Made by a program: the position numbers and the translations under genes
Notes under the pieces: generated by a model
Told to the model about the DNA's origin: nothing
The model's database searches: none
The model's input: the letters and a program-made list of their open reading frames with translations, nothing else
Assembly (NCBI GenBank): GCA_017521805.1
Contig: JAFXDK010000002.1
Location: forward strand, 1 to 42,087
Direction: 5' to 3'
DNA from: Ruminococcus sp.
GTDB taxonomy: Bacteria > Bacillota > Clostridia > Oscillospirales > Ruminococcaceae
DNA length: 42,087 nt
In this document: one piece after another, positions 19,532 to 27,384 of the stretch
Layout of the letters: each line of letters opens with the position of its first letter
How positions within the stretch are numbered: position 1 is the first letter of the stretch

Positions 19532-19575
19532 CAAGTATGTTGAAAAAAATATGCTGTGGAATATGACGATAATTT

Positions 19576-19609
19576 CAGCCGAGGAAATAATTTTCCCCGG
19601 CTGTTTTTT
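19576..19609 (+). terminator. Terminator for the two-component genes
   Basis: CAGCCG and GGAAA (19576-19587) pair with TTTCC and CGGCTG (19592-19603) around small mismatches, followed by six T. It lies beyond the - strand terminator at 19504, so the two convergent units have overlapping 3' ends. Confidence 0.8.
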
Positions 19610-19610
19610 G

Positions 19611-21641
19611 TTATTTATAGACTGGAAGATCTTCGAGAGTAATTAGTTTAGCGTCAATTTTCTGGATTAAAATAGCATCATCAACACTTATACCTGCAAC
19701 GCCGTTTATATCAGCGTTTGCAACACCCTGTTCGGAAAGTCCGTACTTGTCAGCGTTACCGAGTGACTGTAAAATTGCTGTTGAATCTGCAATAGTTAAT
19801 TTACCGTCGCAGTTTGCATCGCCGTAAATAGTAACTGAGGGTGTTTCTGTAACCGTTGTTGTAGTTGTAGGAACTGTAGTAGCAGTTGCAGTAGTTGTTG
19901 TGTTTTTTTTGCTTTTGGTTGTAGTTGGCTGTGTTGTTTTTATAGTAATAGTCGTAGTAGCAGTTGTAGTAGTTGTTGTGTTTTTTTCGCTTTTGGTTGT
20001 AGTTGGCTGTGTTGTTTTTGTGGTAGTAGTCGTAGTAGTGGCTGTAGTTTTCGGAGTTGATGTAGTTGTGGTAATATTTGCCTTGCCAATCGGTACAAAT
20101 TCTCTGTTGTACTTTTCTGCATATGTCTGTGCAGTCGAATTTTCATATCCATAAATGACAGCTGAATCAGAAATAGTAGTAATACTATATATAATTATAC
20201 ATTCAGGATTAAAAATTGTTATCGAGGTAAGGCTTTTGCATTTCCAAAATGCACCATCACCAATACTTGTAACACTGTCAGGAATATCTATTGAGGTTAA
20301 GTTCTCACAAGAACCAAATGCACTATTACCGATGCTTGTAACACCGTCAGGGATATTTATTGAGGTTAAGTTCTCACAATAATTAAATGCACCTATACCG
20401 ATGCTTGTGACACCGTCAGGGATATTGATTGAGGTTAAGTTTGTACAACTTTTAAAGGCATCTTCACCAATACTTGTAACATTGTCAGGGAGTGTTATCG
20501 TGGTAAGGCTTTTGCATTTCCAAAATGCACTATCACCAATACTCGTAACACTGTCAGGAATATTTATTGAGGTTAAGTTCTCACAAGAACTAAATGCACT
20601 ATTACCGATGCTTGTAACACTGTCAGGAATATTTATTGAGGTTAAGCTTTTGCATCCAGCAAATGCATTAATACTTGTAATGCCGTCCGGAATGTTTATT
20701 GAGGTTAAGTTCTCACAAGAACTAAATGCAGATTTACCAATACTTGTAACACTGTCAGGGAGTGTTATTGAGGTTAAGCTATTGCATCCAGTAAATGCAG
20801 CTTCACCAATACTTGTAACGCTGTCAGGGAGTGTTATCGAGGTCAGGCTTTCGCAGCCATAAAATGTAAAATCTTCAATGCTTATAATGCCATCCGGAAG
20901 CTCAACTGATGTCATTCCTGAACAACCGTTGAATGCGTAACTTCCAATTGTAGTTACGCTATCAGGAATTGTAACACACTTTAAACTCGAACAATCTGCA
21001 AAAGTTTTAAACTCGATTTCTGTAATTCCTTCTGGAATATTAATTGAAGTTAAATAACTACATCCGTGAAAAGCACCATAACCTATCTGCTTTACAGTAT
21101 CAGGCAATTCCATAGTTACTAAACCTGTACAACCAAATACATTTGGGCCTATGCTTTTAACATTTGGCATTGAAACTGAAGTTAAACTCACACAATTTAA
21201 AAATGCCTCTTCACCAATAGTTGTAACTTCTGGCATAGTTACAGTAGTTAAACTATAACAATTCTTAAATGATTTTTTTTGAATTTCTTTAATTGTGGAA
21301 GGTATTGAAATCGTTTCTAAAAATTCACAATCATTGAATGCGTACATATCGATGGTTGTAACACCTTCTTCAATGATTACATTTTTTATCTTATCTTTAT
21401 ATCCAGCCCAGGCAGCAGTAAGAGACCACATCGCACCTTTGCCTTTAACAATTAATGTTCCTTCGCTATCAAGAGTATAAGTAAGGTTAGAACCGAGAGA
21501 ACCACAGTCGCCTGATGCGATAATATTAGCCGCATCCGCCGCAAAATTACTGATTTTCAGTGTTTTCTCAGGCATATACCCCATAGTTCCCGAGCAAATC
21601 AGCAGAGCTGCAGCCATAGCTGCAATTTTCTTCATTTTCAT
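19611..21641 (-). CDS. Secreted BspA-type leucine-rich repeat protein with C-terminal dockerin
   Basis: The preferred start is the ATG at 21639-21641, preceded by GGAGG. The 676-residue product opens with a signal peptide (Lys-rich start, AAMAAALLICSG core). The SLGSNLTYTLDSEGTL-type lead-in typical of Ruminococcus LRR proteins is followed by 17 LRR_5 repeats plus a partial one, mostly 23 residues (consensus LTSI.IPD.VTSIG..AF..C). One repeat ending in NAFAGCKS is shortened. A Thr-rich linker contains a 26-residue unit duplicated in tandem. The type I dockerin (about 602-676) has a good first loop, DANCDGKLTIAD, and a degenerate second loop, DINGVAGISVDD. The dockerin implies attachment to a cohesin scaffold; the repeats suggest protein or surface binding. 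Repeats are near-identical in DNA, so copy number may vary. Confidence 0.92.
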   Translation of the reverse strand: MKMKKIAAMAAALLICSGTMGYMPEKTLKISNFAADAANIIASGDCGSLGSNLTYTLDSEGTLIVKGKGAMWSLTAAWAGYKDKIKNVIIEEGVTTIDMYAFNDCEFLETISIPSTIKEIQKKSFKNCYSLTTVTMPEVTTIGEEAFLNCVSLTSVSMPNVKSIGPNVFGCTGLVTMELPDTVKQIGYGAFHGCSYLTSINIPEGITEIEFKTFADCSSLKCVTIPDSVTTIGSYAFNGCSGMTSVELPDGIISIEDFTFYGCESLTSITLPDSVTSIGEAAFTGCNSLTSITLPDSVTSIGKSAFSSCENLTSINIPDGITSINAFAGCKSLTSINIPDSVTSIGNSAFSSCENLTSINIPDSVTSIGDSAFWKCKSLTTITLPDNVTSIGEDAFKSCTNLTSINIPDGVTSIGIGAFNYCENLTSINIPDGVTSIGNSAFGSCENLTSIDIPDSVTSIGDGAFWKCKSLTSITIFNPECIIIYSITTISDSAVIYGYENSTAQTYAEKYNREFVPIGKANITTTTSTPKTTATTTTTTTKTTQPTTTKSEKNTTTTTTATTTITIKTTQPTTTKSKKNTTTTATATTVPTTTTTVTETPSVTIYGDANCDGKLTIADSTAILQSLGNADKYGLSEQGVANADINGVAGISVDDAILIQKIDAKLITLEDLPVYK

Positions 21642-21698
21642 TATTTTAAATTCCTCCATATCATTTTTGCGATTTATCATAGTAAACCGCTTATTTAT

Positions 21699-21727
21699 AT
21701 TATATCACATTTTCTGTGAAAATGCAA
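21699..21727 (-). promoter_or_regulatory. Promoter of the LRR-dockerin gene
   Basis: On the - strand, TTGCAT (21722-21727), a 17-base spacer and a perfect TATAAT (21699-21704) lie about 60 bases upstream of the preferred ATG. Confidence 0.65.
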
Positions 21728-21905
21728 TCATTTTATGCAGTGCTTTAATAGTCAATACAAGTAAAATGTCAATTTGTGTTAATATCTCTTTGTTAATAGC
21801 ATTATATCATTATCAAGCGCAGATGTCAATGGTTTTTGGTGAAATCGGCATTTTGCATAATTTGGAATAAATATGAAGTTGAGAAATCGGTAATATCAAT
21901 AAATA

Positions 21906-21936
21906 AAAAACCGTCGGCGCAAAACCGACGGTTTTT
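21906..21936. terminator. Bidirectional-looking terminator after the dockerin protein gene
   Basis: A 12-pair stem with A5 on the left and T5 on the right (21906-21917 with 21925-21936) has a 7-base loop. It terminates the - strand gene ending at 21945. The central stem and loop repeat the sequence of the 19504-19531 terminator exactly. Confidence 0.85.
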
Positions 21937-21944
21937 AAATTAAT

Positions 21945-22901
21945 TTACTTTAAATTTTCAGGAATTTCTCTTCCGAAGAAATCAACTAAATCCTTAGCTT
22001 CTTCTGTTGTTGTGGAAGTATATGCATAGTAACGGAGAATGTCGGAAGCATCAGATGCATCGATAACAGTATCGAAATTGACATCTGCGTTTATTGCCGG
22101 AATTTTATCAAGAGTTGTTGTTCCGCCTGTGATGATAGCGGCATATTCAACAAGTGCAAGTGAAGCGTCAGAAGCGTCAACTACATCATCAAGGTTGATA
22201 TCGCCGAAAGTGTATTTATTAGCATCACCTACTGAAGAATTGTCTTTTCCAATCTTGATTGTAATACCTGACACATCGGGGGCAAGATCCGGGAATTTGT
22301 AAATTGTATTATTATGAGCTGCATCCATAGCGCATCTTGTGCTGTTATCCTCATCTTTTGTGAAGAAGATTTCGTATATTCCTTCGGGAGTATCGGCATC
22401 AATTGTGAAATCAAATGTTACAAGAGGATAATTTTCAGCTGTTTCTCTGAAAGGGACAAGAGCTTTCCCGTCATTAGTTTTTATAGTGAAGTTATGTGAG
22501 CCGTAAGTTTTATTAACAGAATAGTAGCTTTCATTTCTGGAAACTGTAAGATTTCCGTCTGCATCTGTTTCGGCATAAGCGTAATAAGCAAGATTTCCCT
22601 CTTCAATCGGGTCATATACCTTGGTAATCTTGATATTCTCGTTGGATGTATTCCATTTTGGAGATACGCTCCATGCTCCCTTGGATGCGTCTGAAAAATA
22701 AATTTTTCCGTTGATTGTCAAATCCTCATCAAGAGAATCGATTATAATGGTATTGTTGTTGATGAGTTTGTACTTGCTTGAATTTGCAGCTTCCATATAA
22801 AAGCGTACAGGTGATGGTTCTGCGTTTGCATATGTGTCTGCAAACGGCAGGCAGGCAACAGTGAGAACTGCGGCGGATACCATTGAAAGTGATTTTTTCA
22901 T
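21945..22901 (-). CDS. Secreted dockerin protein with possibly cohesin-like N-terminal domain
   Basis: A 318-residue protein with a signal peptide (about 1-27, ending ADTYANA). A beta-rich region of some 190 residues follows. Its last part, YPLVTFDFTIDADTPEGIYE, recalls the end of cohesin domains, where a phrase of the type 'F.I...TP.G.Y.I.F' is common. The C-terminal type I dockerin (about 230-294) has two good calcium loops, DINLDDVVDASD and DVNFDTVIDASD. Both loops carry the same Ala-Ser-Asp pattern. A cohesin-like module fused to a dockerin would make this an adaptor in a cellulosome-like assembly; if the module is not a cohesin it is simply an unassigned secreted domain. It lies 41 bases after mtnN and may be read from that gene's promoter. 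Confidence 0.8.
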   Translation of the reverse strand: MKKSLSMVSAAVLTVACLPFADTYANAEPSPVRFYMEAANSSKYKLINNNTIIIDSLDEDLTINGKIYFSDASKGAWSVSPKWNTSNENIKITKVYDPIEEGNLAYYAYAETDADGNLTVSRNESYYSVNKTYGSHNFTIKTNDGKALVPFRETAENYPLVTFDFTIDADTPEGIYEIFFTKDEDNSTRCAMDAAHNNTIYKFPDLAPDVSGITIKIGKDNSSVGDANKYTFGDINLDDVVDASDASLALVEYAAIITGGTTTLDKIPAINADVNFDTVIDASDASDILRYYAYTSTTTEEAKDLVDFFGREIPENLK

Positions 22902-22920
22902 AATTATTTCTCCTTTTCTA

Positions 22921-22938
22921 CTCCCTGTGCTAAGGGAG
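22921..22938 (-). other. Hairpin between mtnN and the dockerin gene
   Basis: CTCCCT and AGGGAG form a six-pair stem with a six-base loop in the short gap between the two genes. There is no T-run after it on the - strand, so it is more likely an mRNA-processing or partial-attenuation element than a strong terminator. Confidence 0.35.
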
Positions 22939-22942
22939 GTAT

Positions 22943-23620
22943 TTATAAAATTTCCGTCATTCTCAGAACGATTTCTGCCACACGTTTTGCGGCGATTTTC
23001 TCGAATTCGTCAAATGACATTGCACCCTCGTCGTCTGCATTATCAGATATACAGCGGACGCTTACAAAGGGCATATCGTTAAGATAGCAGGCATGACCTA
23101 CTGCGGCACTTTCCATATCAACGGCATAGGGATTGAATTTTTCTTGTATTGCGGCTTTTACGGCGCTGTCGGAAATGAACTGTTCACCTGATACAATACG
23201 TCCGCGGAAGCTGTTTACAGAAAACTCACCGCATACCTTTTCGGCAGTATTCATAAGAGCCTCATTAGCCTTGAATACAGCGCAGTATGGGGGATAATCT
23301 GCAAGAAAGTGTGCATCAAGGTCGTGGGGGAGTACCTCTGTAGATATAACGATATCGCATACCTTAACAGCGGAATTCATACCACCTGCCACACCTGCAT
23401 TTATGATATAATCGGGTGAAAAATTGTCAATCATTACCTGAGTGCAAAGTGCGGCATTTACCTTAGCAATACCACAGCAGGCATTTACAATTTTATTTCC
23501 CTTGTATTCGTTTATGTAGAAATCGAATCCTGAAATGCGCTTTATTTCAGCATCTCCGAGCATACGGCGGATATCGGCAAGCTCTGAGGGCATTGCACCT
23601 ATAACAGCAATAGTTTTCAT
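22943..23620 (-). CDS. mtnN: 5'-methylthioadenosine/S-adenosylhomocysteine nucleosidase
   Basis: Cytosolic enzyme that cleaves adenine from MTA and SAH, clearing products of polyamine synthesis and methylation and feeding methionine salvage and AI-2 precursor formation. The 225-residue length is typical. Family motifs are visible: the N-terminal IAVIGAMPSEL with its Glu, the nucleoside-binding NAGVAGG, AVDMESAAVGHAC with the ribose-binding Met-Glu, and RCISDNAD with the catalytic Asp. The ATG follows a TAAAGGAG site at about 12 bases. A good promoter is at 23654-23682. It is likely the first gene of a two-gene unit with the dockerin protein, an unexpected pairing that may only reflect adjacency. 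Confidence 0.95.
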   Translation of the reverse strand: MKTIAVIGAMPSELADIRRMLGDAEIKRISGFDFYINEYKGNKIVNACCGIAKVNAALCTQVMIDNFSPDYIINAGVAGGMNSAVKVCDIVISTEVLPHDLDAHFLADYPPYCAVFKANEALMNTAEKVCGEFSVNSFRGRIVSGEQFISDSAVKAAIQEKFNPYAVDMESAAVGHACYLNDMPFVSVRCISDNADDEGAMSFDEFEKIAAKRVAEIVLRMTEIL

Positions 23621-23653
23621 ATTTTAATTTTAACTCCTTTACATTATGAATAT

Positions 23654-23682
23654 ATTATATCATACTCTTTATAGAAAATCAA
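23654..23682 (-). promoter_or_regulatory. Promoter of mtnN
   Basis: On the - strand, TTGATT (23677-23682) and a perfect TATAAT (23654-23659) are 17 bases apart, about 30 bases upstream of the ATG. Confidence 0.75.
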
Positions 23683-23729
23683 TACATTTACAACAAAAAT
23701 TTATCCCAAATATATATTTTTGTGTAAAT

Positions 23730-25130
23730 TCATTCTTCTGTATTGACTATATTATTTATCCAGACATCGCTTTTTACCATGAAATAGCCGATAATTACCT
23801 TTATAATCTCCGAAAAGGTAACGACAGCCCACAGCAGACGGATATTCATATCCGTGAAATATGCAAGGACAAAGGCAAGAGGAATCATAAGCAGAAAAGT
23901 ATAACCAAAGTCAAACAGAAAAGTTACACCTGTTTTTCCGCCGCTTCTCAGCGTGAAATAGCAGGCATTGGTATACGCCCACAGAGGCATTGCAAGAGCC
24001 TGTATTATTATCATATAGGAGGCAAGGTCGCGGATGCTATCCTCTGTATTGTACAGTTTTGGGAAAATCTCTGCAAAGGGAATAACCGCCGCAGCAGCGA
24101 GTACAGTCACTGCAACGCTGAAAAAAAGCAGTTTATTATCTGTACTGCGAGCCTCTTTCAGCTTATTGGCTCCCAGCTTTGCACCTACGATAATTCCAAT
24201 ACAAGCCCCAAGCTGAATATATATCGCGCCGAAAAGATTAGTCATTGTACTTGAAATATTTCTTGCCGCTACAACGTCAAGTCCGCGTACAGAGTAGCAC
24301 TGAGCGATAATTGACATTCCTGCCGCCCATAAAAATTCGTTGAAAAGCAGCGGCAGACCTTTTATCAGCATCTTGCGGACAAGCTCCGAGGGAATATGGA
24401 ATCCCCTGAATATGCCGACAATATATTTGTTTTTCTTCGGGTGAGTGTGTGTCCATAAAATTACAACAAAGGCTTCAATAACTTTGGAAATAACTGTAGC
24501 AATTGCCGCGCCCTTTACGCCCATTTCAGCAAATCCGAATTTACCGAAGATAAGAGAGTAGTCGAGGAATATATTTACTCCGACTGCGGAAAATGAAGCT
24601 ATCATGGGTATTTTAGTTTCGCCACATTCACGGACAACGCTGGAATATGCCTGTCCGATTCCAAAGGGGAAAAGTCCGAGGAGCATATACATCATATATT
24701 CCTTGCCATATTCGAGGGTTGCAGCGGCTTTTTCAACGGGGTCATCAGGGCTTATGAAAAGTGATATCAGCGGTTCAGCGAAAAAATAGAATAAAGCTGT
24801 ACCGATAGCAATAATTGTGGTAACTGTCAGCAGTCTGAATCTGACAGTATGCTTCTGTCCCTCGTGGTCGCCCTTGCCGAAGAATTGCGCGCCGAATATG
24901 CTTGGACCTGCAACAGCTCCGAATACAGTGATATTGAATACAAAAATATATTGATTGACAATGGAAACGCCGTTCATCTGTTCCGTTCCGATTTGCCCCA
25001 CCATAATATTATCAATAAGGCTGACAAAGTTTGTGACAAGATTTTGCAGTATCATGGGAATTACCATAATAAGCACATTTTTGTAAAATTGCCTGTCTCC
25101 GATATATTTTTCTCTGAAATTTCTTAACAT
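23730..25130 (-). CDS. MATE family efflux transporter
   Basis: A 466-residue integral membrane protein with about twelve helices in two similar halves, as expected of MATE Na+/H+ drug or metabolite antiporters. The first half begins with the typical VIPMILQNLVTNFVSLIDNI segment and the GxxxMNGVS-type turn. The second half carries GLPLLFNEFLWAAGMS and a matching helix pattern. It is preceded by a consensus promoter (25161-25189) and appears monocistronic. It belongs to the clostridial MATE subgroup together with the paralog at 30274-31662, but the two differ substantially. Substrate unknown. Confidence 0.93.
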   Translation of the reverse strand: MLRNFREKYIGDRQFYKNVLIMVIPMILQNLVTNFVSLIDNIMVGQIGTEQMNGVSIVNQYIFVFNITVFGAVAGPSIFGAQFFGKGDHEGQKHTVRFRLLTVTTIIAIGTALFYFFAEPLISLFISPDDPVEKAAATLEYGKEYMMYMLLGLFPFGIGQAYSSVVRECGETKIPMIASFSAVGVNIFLDYSLIFGKFGFAEMGVKGAAIATVISKVIEAFVVILWTHTHPKKNKYIVGIFRGFHIPSELVRKMLIKGLPLLFNEFLWAAGMSIIAQCYSVRGLDVVAARNISSTMTNLFGAIYIQLGACIGIIVGAKLGANKLKEARSTDNKLLFFSVAVTVLAAAAVIPFAEIFPKLYNTEDSIRDLASYMIIIQALAMPLWAYTNACYFTLRSGGKTGVTFLFDFGYTFLLMIPLAFVLAYFTDMNIRLLWAVVTFSEIIKVIIGYFMVKSDVWINNIVNTEE

Positions 25131-25160
25131 TTTATCCCTCCGTGTTTGTTTTGCTTAAAG

Positions 25161-25189
25161 ATTATAACACTATATTTCGGGATTGTCAA
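25161..25189 (-). promoter_or_regulatory. Consensus promoter of the MATE gene
   Basis: A perfect TTGACA (25184-25189) and a perfect TATAAT (25161-25166) with a 17-base spacer on the - strand, about 35 bases before the ATG at 25130. Confidence 0.85.
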
Positions 25190-25195
25190 GTATTT

Positions 25196-25223
25196 CAGCT
25201 ATTAGGCTTTAGCTGTTATCTTT
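25196..25223 (+). repeat. Degenerate heptanucleotide repeat, 4 units
   Basis: The period-7 units CAGCTAT, TAGGCTT, TAGCTGT, TATCTTT lie just upstream of the MATE promoter and resemble the arrays at 19444 and 40084. This is the shortest and most worn of the four arrays. Confidence 0.55.
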
Positions 25224-25281
25224 TGTATATACTGACTTTGGCGGTTTACGGACATGGCGGCGCTGTCCCTGCACAACACGC

Positions 25282-25307
25282 AAAAAAGACGCTCCCGAAG
25301 GAGCGCC
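25282..25307 (-). terminator. Terminator of hpf
   Basis: On the - strand, an eight-position stem GGCGCTCC/GGAGCGTC with a TTCG tetraloop (25288-25307) is followed by six T (25282-25287). Very strong intrinsic terminator. Confidence 0.9.
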
Positions 25308-25318
25308 CAAAAATACTA

Positions 25319-25846
25319 TTACTTTACATCAGGCTCCAGAACGGCATAATTTCCGTCTGTACGCTTGTACACTACATTAATTGCCCCTGTCTTTGCATTG
25401 AGGAACATAAAGAATGTGTGGCTGAGAAGATTCATCTGAAGTATTGCCTCTTCTACATCCATAGGACGAAGCTCGAACTTCTTTTCCTTGATAATTGTGT
25501 AATCTGAAACCTCCTCAACAGGCTCTGCAAATGCCTCCTTGAAAGCTGTATCTTTAAGCTTCTTTTCAATCTTTGTCTTATTCTTGCGAATCTGTCTGAT
25601 AATCTTGTCGATTGCATCATCAAGAGCGTCATTCTTATCAACAGCTGTACGCTCTGCACGATAGATTACGCTGTTATATCTTACCGTAAGCTCTACAACA
25701 ATCTGATTTTTCACTTCTGAAAGAACAATCTTTGCGTCTGCTTCATCTCCGAAAAATTTGCTGAGCTTTGAATCGAGTTTTGCTTCTGCGTATTCGGTGA
25801 AATTCTGCGGAATCTGCATTTTCTTTGCTGTAATAGTTGTTTTCAT
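25319..25846 (-). CDS. hpf: Ribosome hibernation promoting factor, long form
   Basis: Long-type HPF (YvyD/RaiA family) that dimerises 70S ribosomes into inactive 100S particles in stationary phase or stress. The 175-residue protein has the N-terminal beta-alpha-beta RNA-binding domain (about 1-95), a charged linker and the C-terminal dimerisation domain (about 118-175). That domain carries the characteristic KKFELRPMDVEEAILQMNLL and FFMFLNAKTGAINVVYKR segments, the latter shortened by one residue here for quoting. The ATG has an AAGGAGG site upstream. It is monocistronic with its own promoter and a strong terminator, as usual for a gene regulated separately by growth phase. Confidence 0.96.
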   Translation of the reverse strand: MKTTITAKKMQIPQNFTEYAEAKLDSKLSKFFGDEADAKIVLSEVKNQIVVELTVRYNSVIYRAERTAVDKNDALDDAIDKIIRQIRKNKTKIEKKLKDTAFKEAFAEPVEEVSDYTIIKEKKFELRPMDVEEAILQMNLLSHTFFMFLNAKTGAINVVYKRTDGNYAVLEPDVK

Positions 25847-25922
25847 ATATTGTAATCCTCCTTAGTTAGTCCCCTGTACATCGGGAACGGCTTATGATGT
25901 AGAATATCTTTTCTACAGTTAT

Positions 25923-25951
25923 ATTATACCATAAAAAAATCACATTTACAA
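25923..25951 (-). promoter_or_regulatory. Promoter of hpf
   Basis: TTGTAA (25946-25951), a 17-base spacer and a perfect TATAAT (25923-25928) on the - strand. The leader of about 70 bases contains a GTAGAA/TTCTAC hairpin near its 5' end. Confidence 0.75.
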
Positions 25952-26016
25952 TACTATTTTGTTAACTTTGTATATTTTGTATAAACTTTGCATTACAATT
26001 TGTTACATATGACATA

Positions 26017-27384
26017 TTACTTTGCAAGATTATTAAGCATTGTTGTTACAATATTTTCCGCAACCGCAGGTGTGCTGTATTTGTTTTCAAGTACAACACA
26101 AAATGCAATAGGGAATTTTGTATCATCTACAAATCCCACAAGAAGCGCGTTTTCCTCGTTTCCGTGCTTTACCTGTGCTGTACCGCTTTTTATAGCCACT
26201 TTATACCCCGGAATCGAATACTGATAATGATTCGCACCGTTTGTAAGGAGAATCTGCTTTACAGATGCCGCAGTTTCCTCGCTGAAAAGCTGTTCGCTGT
26301 ACTTTGTTTGCGCCTTTTCTGTAACGTTGCCCTTTACATCTGTTACCTGCTTTATTATATGCGGCATTGTCATTTTTCCCGATTCATTGGCAATTGCACT
26401 TTGCCACATCATAAGCTGCATTGGACTTGCAAGGGTTTCGCCCTGTCCGATACAGCCCCACTGTGTTGCAAAATCCGATGTATCTGTGAGAGTTGTGGAA
26501 GCCTTGAAGCACTGTATACCGTCAATATCGATATAACTGTCCTCTGCCTCATTTTCACCGTCGCTTATGGCGTAGCCAAGCCGTGTATACATTTCTTTTA
26601 TGCTTTCAAGAGGCATATCGGCATCCTCCACAAGCTGTGCAAAGAACGGATTACAGCTGTTTTCCACTGCCTGCTGTATATTCTGCGTGCCGTGTCCCCA
26701 GCTGTTGTGGCAGTCGATTTTTCCGCCTGAGCCGTTCATATAATATCCGCTGCAGCTGTAACTCTTGGAGAAAAGCCCCTCTTGTCCGAGAATTTCCATA
26801 GCTGTTATAACTGTGGAAACCTTTTGCGTAGAACCGGGAACTGTGCCGTACATTGCCTTTGACATAAGTGTTCCCGATTTCATATACTCCAAGCCCTCAT
26901 ATCCGCTTGTGGGGTCAATATTGGGCAGACTTGTGCAGACAAGAATTTCACCTGTTTTGTAGTTGTATGCAACAATACAGCCGTCTGCTCCCATAAATGC
27001 GTCGTATGCCGCACGGTTTGCCTTGTGGTCAAGAGTGGTGTATATAGCCGCTTTGCCGTTTTTGTTGTCGATTCCCTCGTTGAAGCTGTAATTACTCAGC
27101 TTGTCGATATTCTGTGCTACAAGGGTGTTTTCCATTTGTCCTTTATCATCGCCAATGAGATTTCCAACATCTATGAGATGATTAACAGGGATATCTACAG
27201 TTCCCGAACCGTCAAAGAGGACATCCTTATTTCTGTCATATACCTTTCCAAGACGATAATTGTCCGAATGGGTGATGTAAAATGGCGCGTCCTTGTATAT
27301 CCTTGCTGTAAGGATTCCCAGACCTGCGATAAACATGAGGAGAAACAGCGTTATAACAAGCTGACATCTTTTTATACTTTTCAT
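26017..27384 (-). CDS. Class B penicillin-binding protein (PbpA-like transpeptidase)
   Basis: Peptidoglycan transpeptidase of 455 residues with one N-terminal membrane anchor (about 8-27). The SxxK catalytic motif is STQK at 185-188, SxN is SCN at 243-245 and KSGTA is at 399-403, all in correct order and spacing. Its size and lack of large N-terminal extensions resemble the PbpA group that pairs with RodA and an FHA protein in Actinobacteria, and similar clostridial proteins. The ATG overlaps the upstream rodA-type stop by 4 bases, so the transpeptidase and glycosyltransferase are translationally coupled. It would cross-link strands made by its partner, during elongation, division or spore formation; which of these cannot be told. 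Confidence 0.94.
   Translation of the reverse strand: MKSIKRCQLVITLFLLMFIAGLGILTARIYKDAPFYITHSDNYRLGKVYDRNKDVLFDGSGTVDIPVNHLIDVGNLIGDDKGQMENTLVAQNIDKLSNYSFNEGIDNKNGKAAIYTTLDHKANRAAYDAFMGADGCIVAYNYKTGEILVCTSLPNIDPTSGYEGLEYMKSGTLMSKAMYGTVPGSTQKVSTVITAMEILGQEGLFSKSYSCSGYYMNGSGGKIDCHNSWGHGTQNIQQAVENSCNPFFAQLVEDADMPLESIKEMYTRLGYAISDGENEAEDSYIDIDGIQCFKASTTLTDTSDFATQWGCIGQGETLASPMQLMMWQSAIANESGKMTMPHIIKQVTDVKGNVTEKAQTKYSEQLFSEETAASVKQILLTNGANHYQYSIPGYKVAIKSGTAQVKHGNEENALLVGFVDDTKFPIAFCVVLENKYSTPAVAENIVTTMLNNLAK

Noticed and set aside
19900-20862. + strand open frames with repetitive Val/Leu-rich translation
   Set aside because: They are the antisense reading of the Thr linker and leucine-rich repeats of the LRR-dockerin gene.
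25985-26016. Terminator after the PBP gene
   Set aside because: Only weak AT-rich pairing without a T-run; transcription may continue toward hpf or end by another means.
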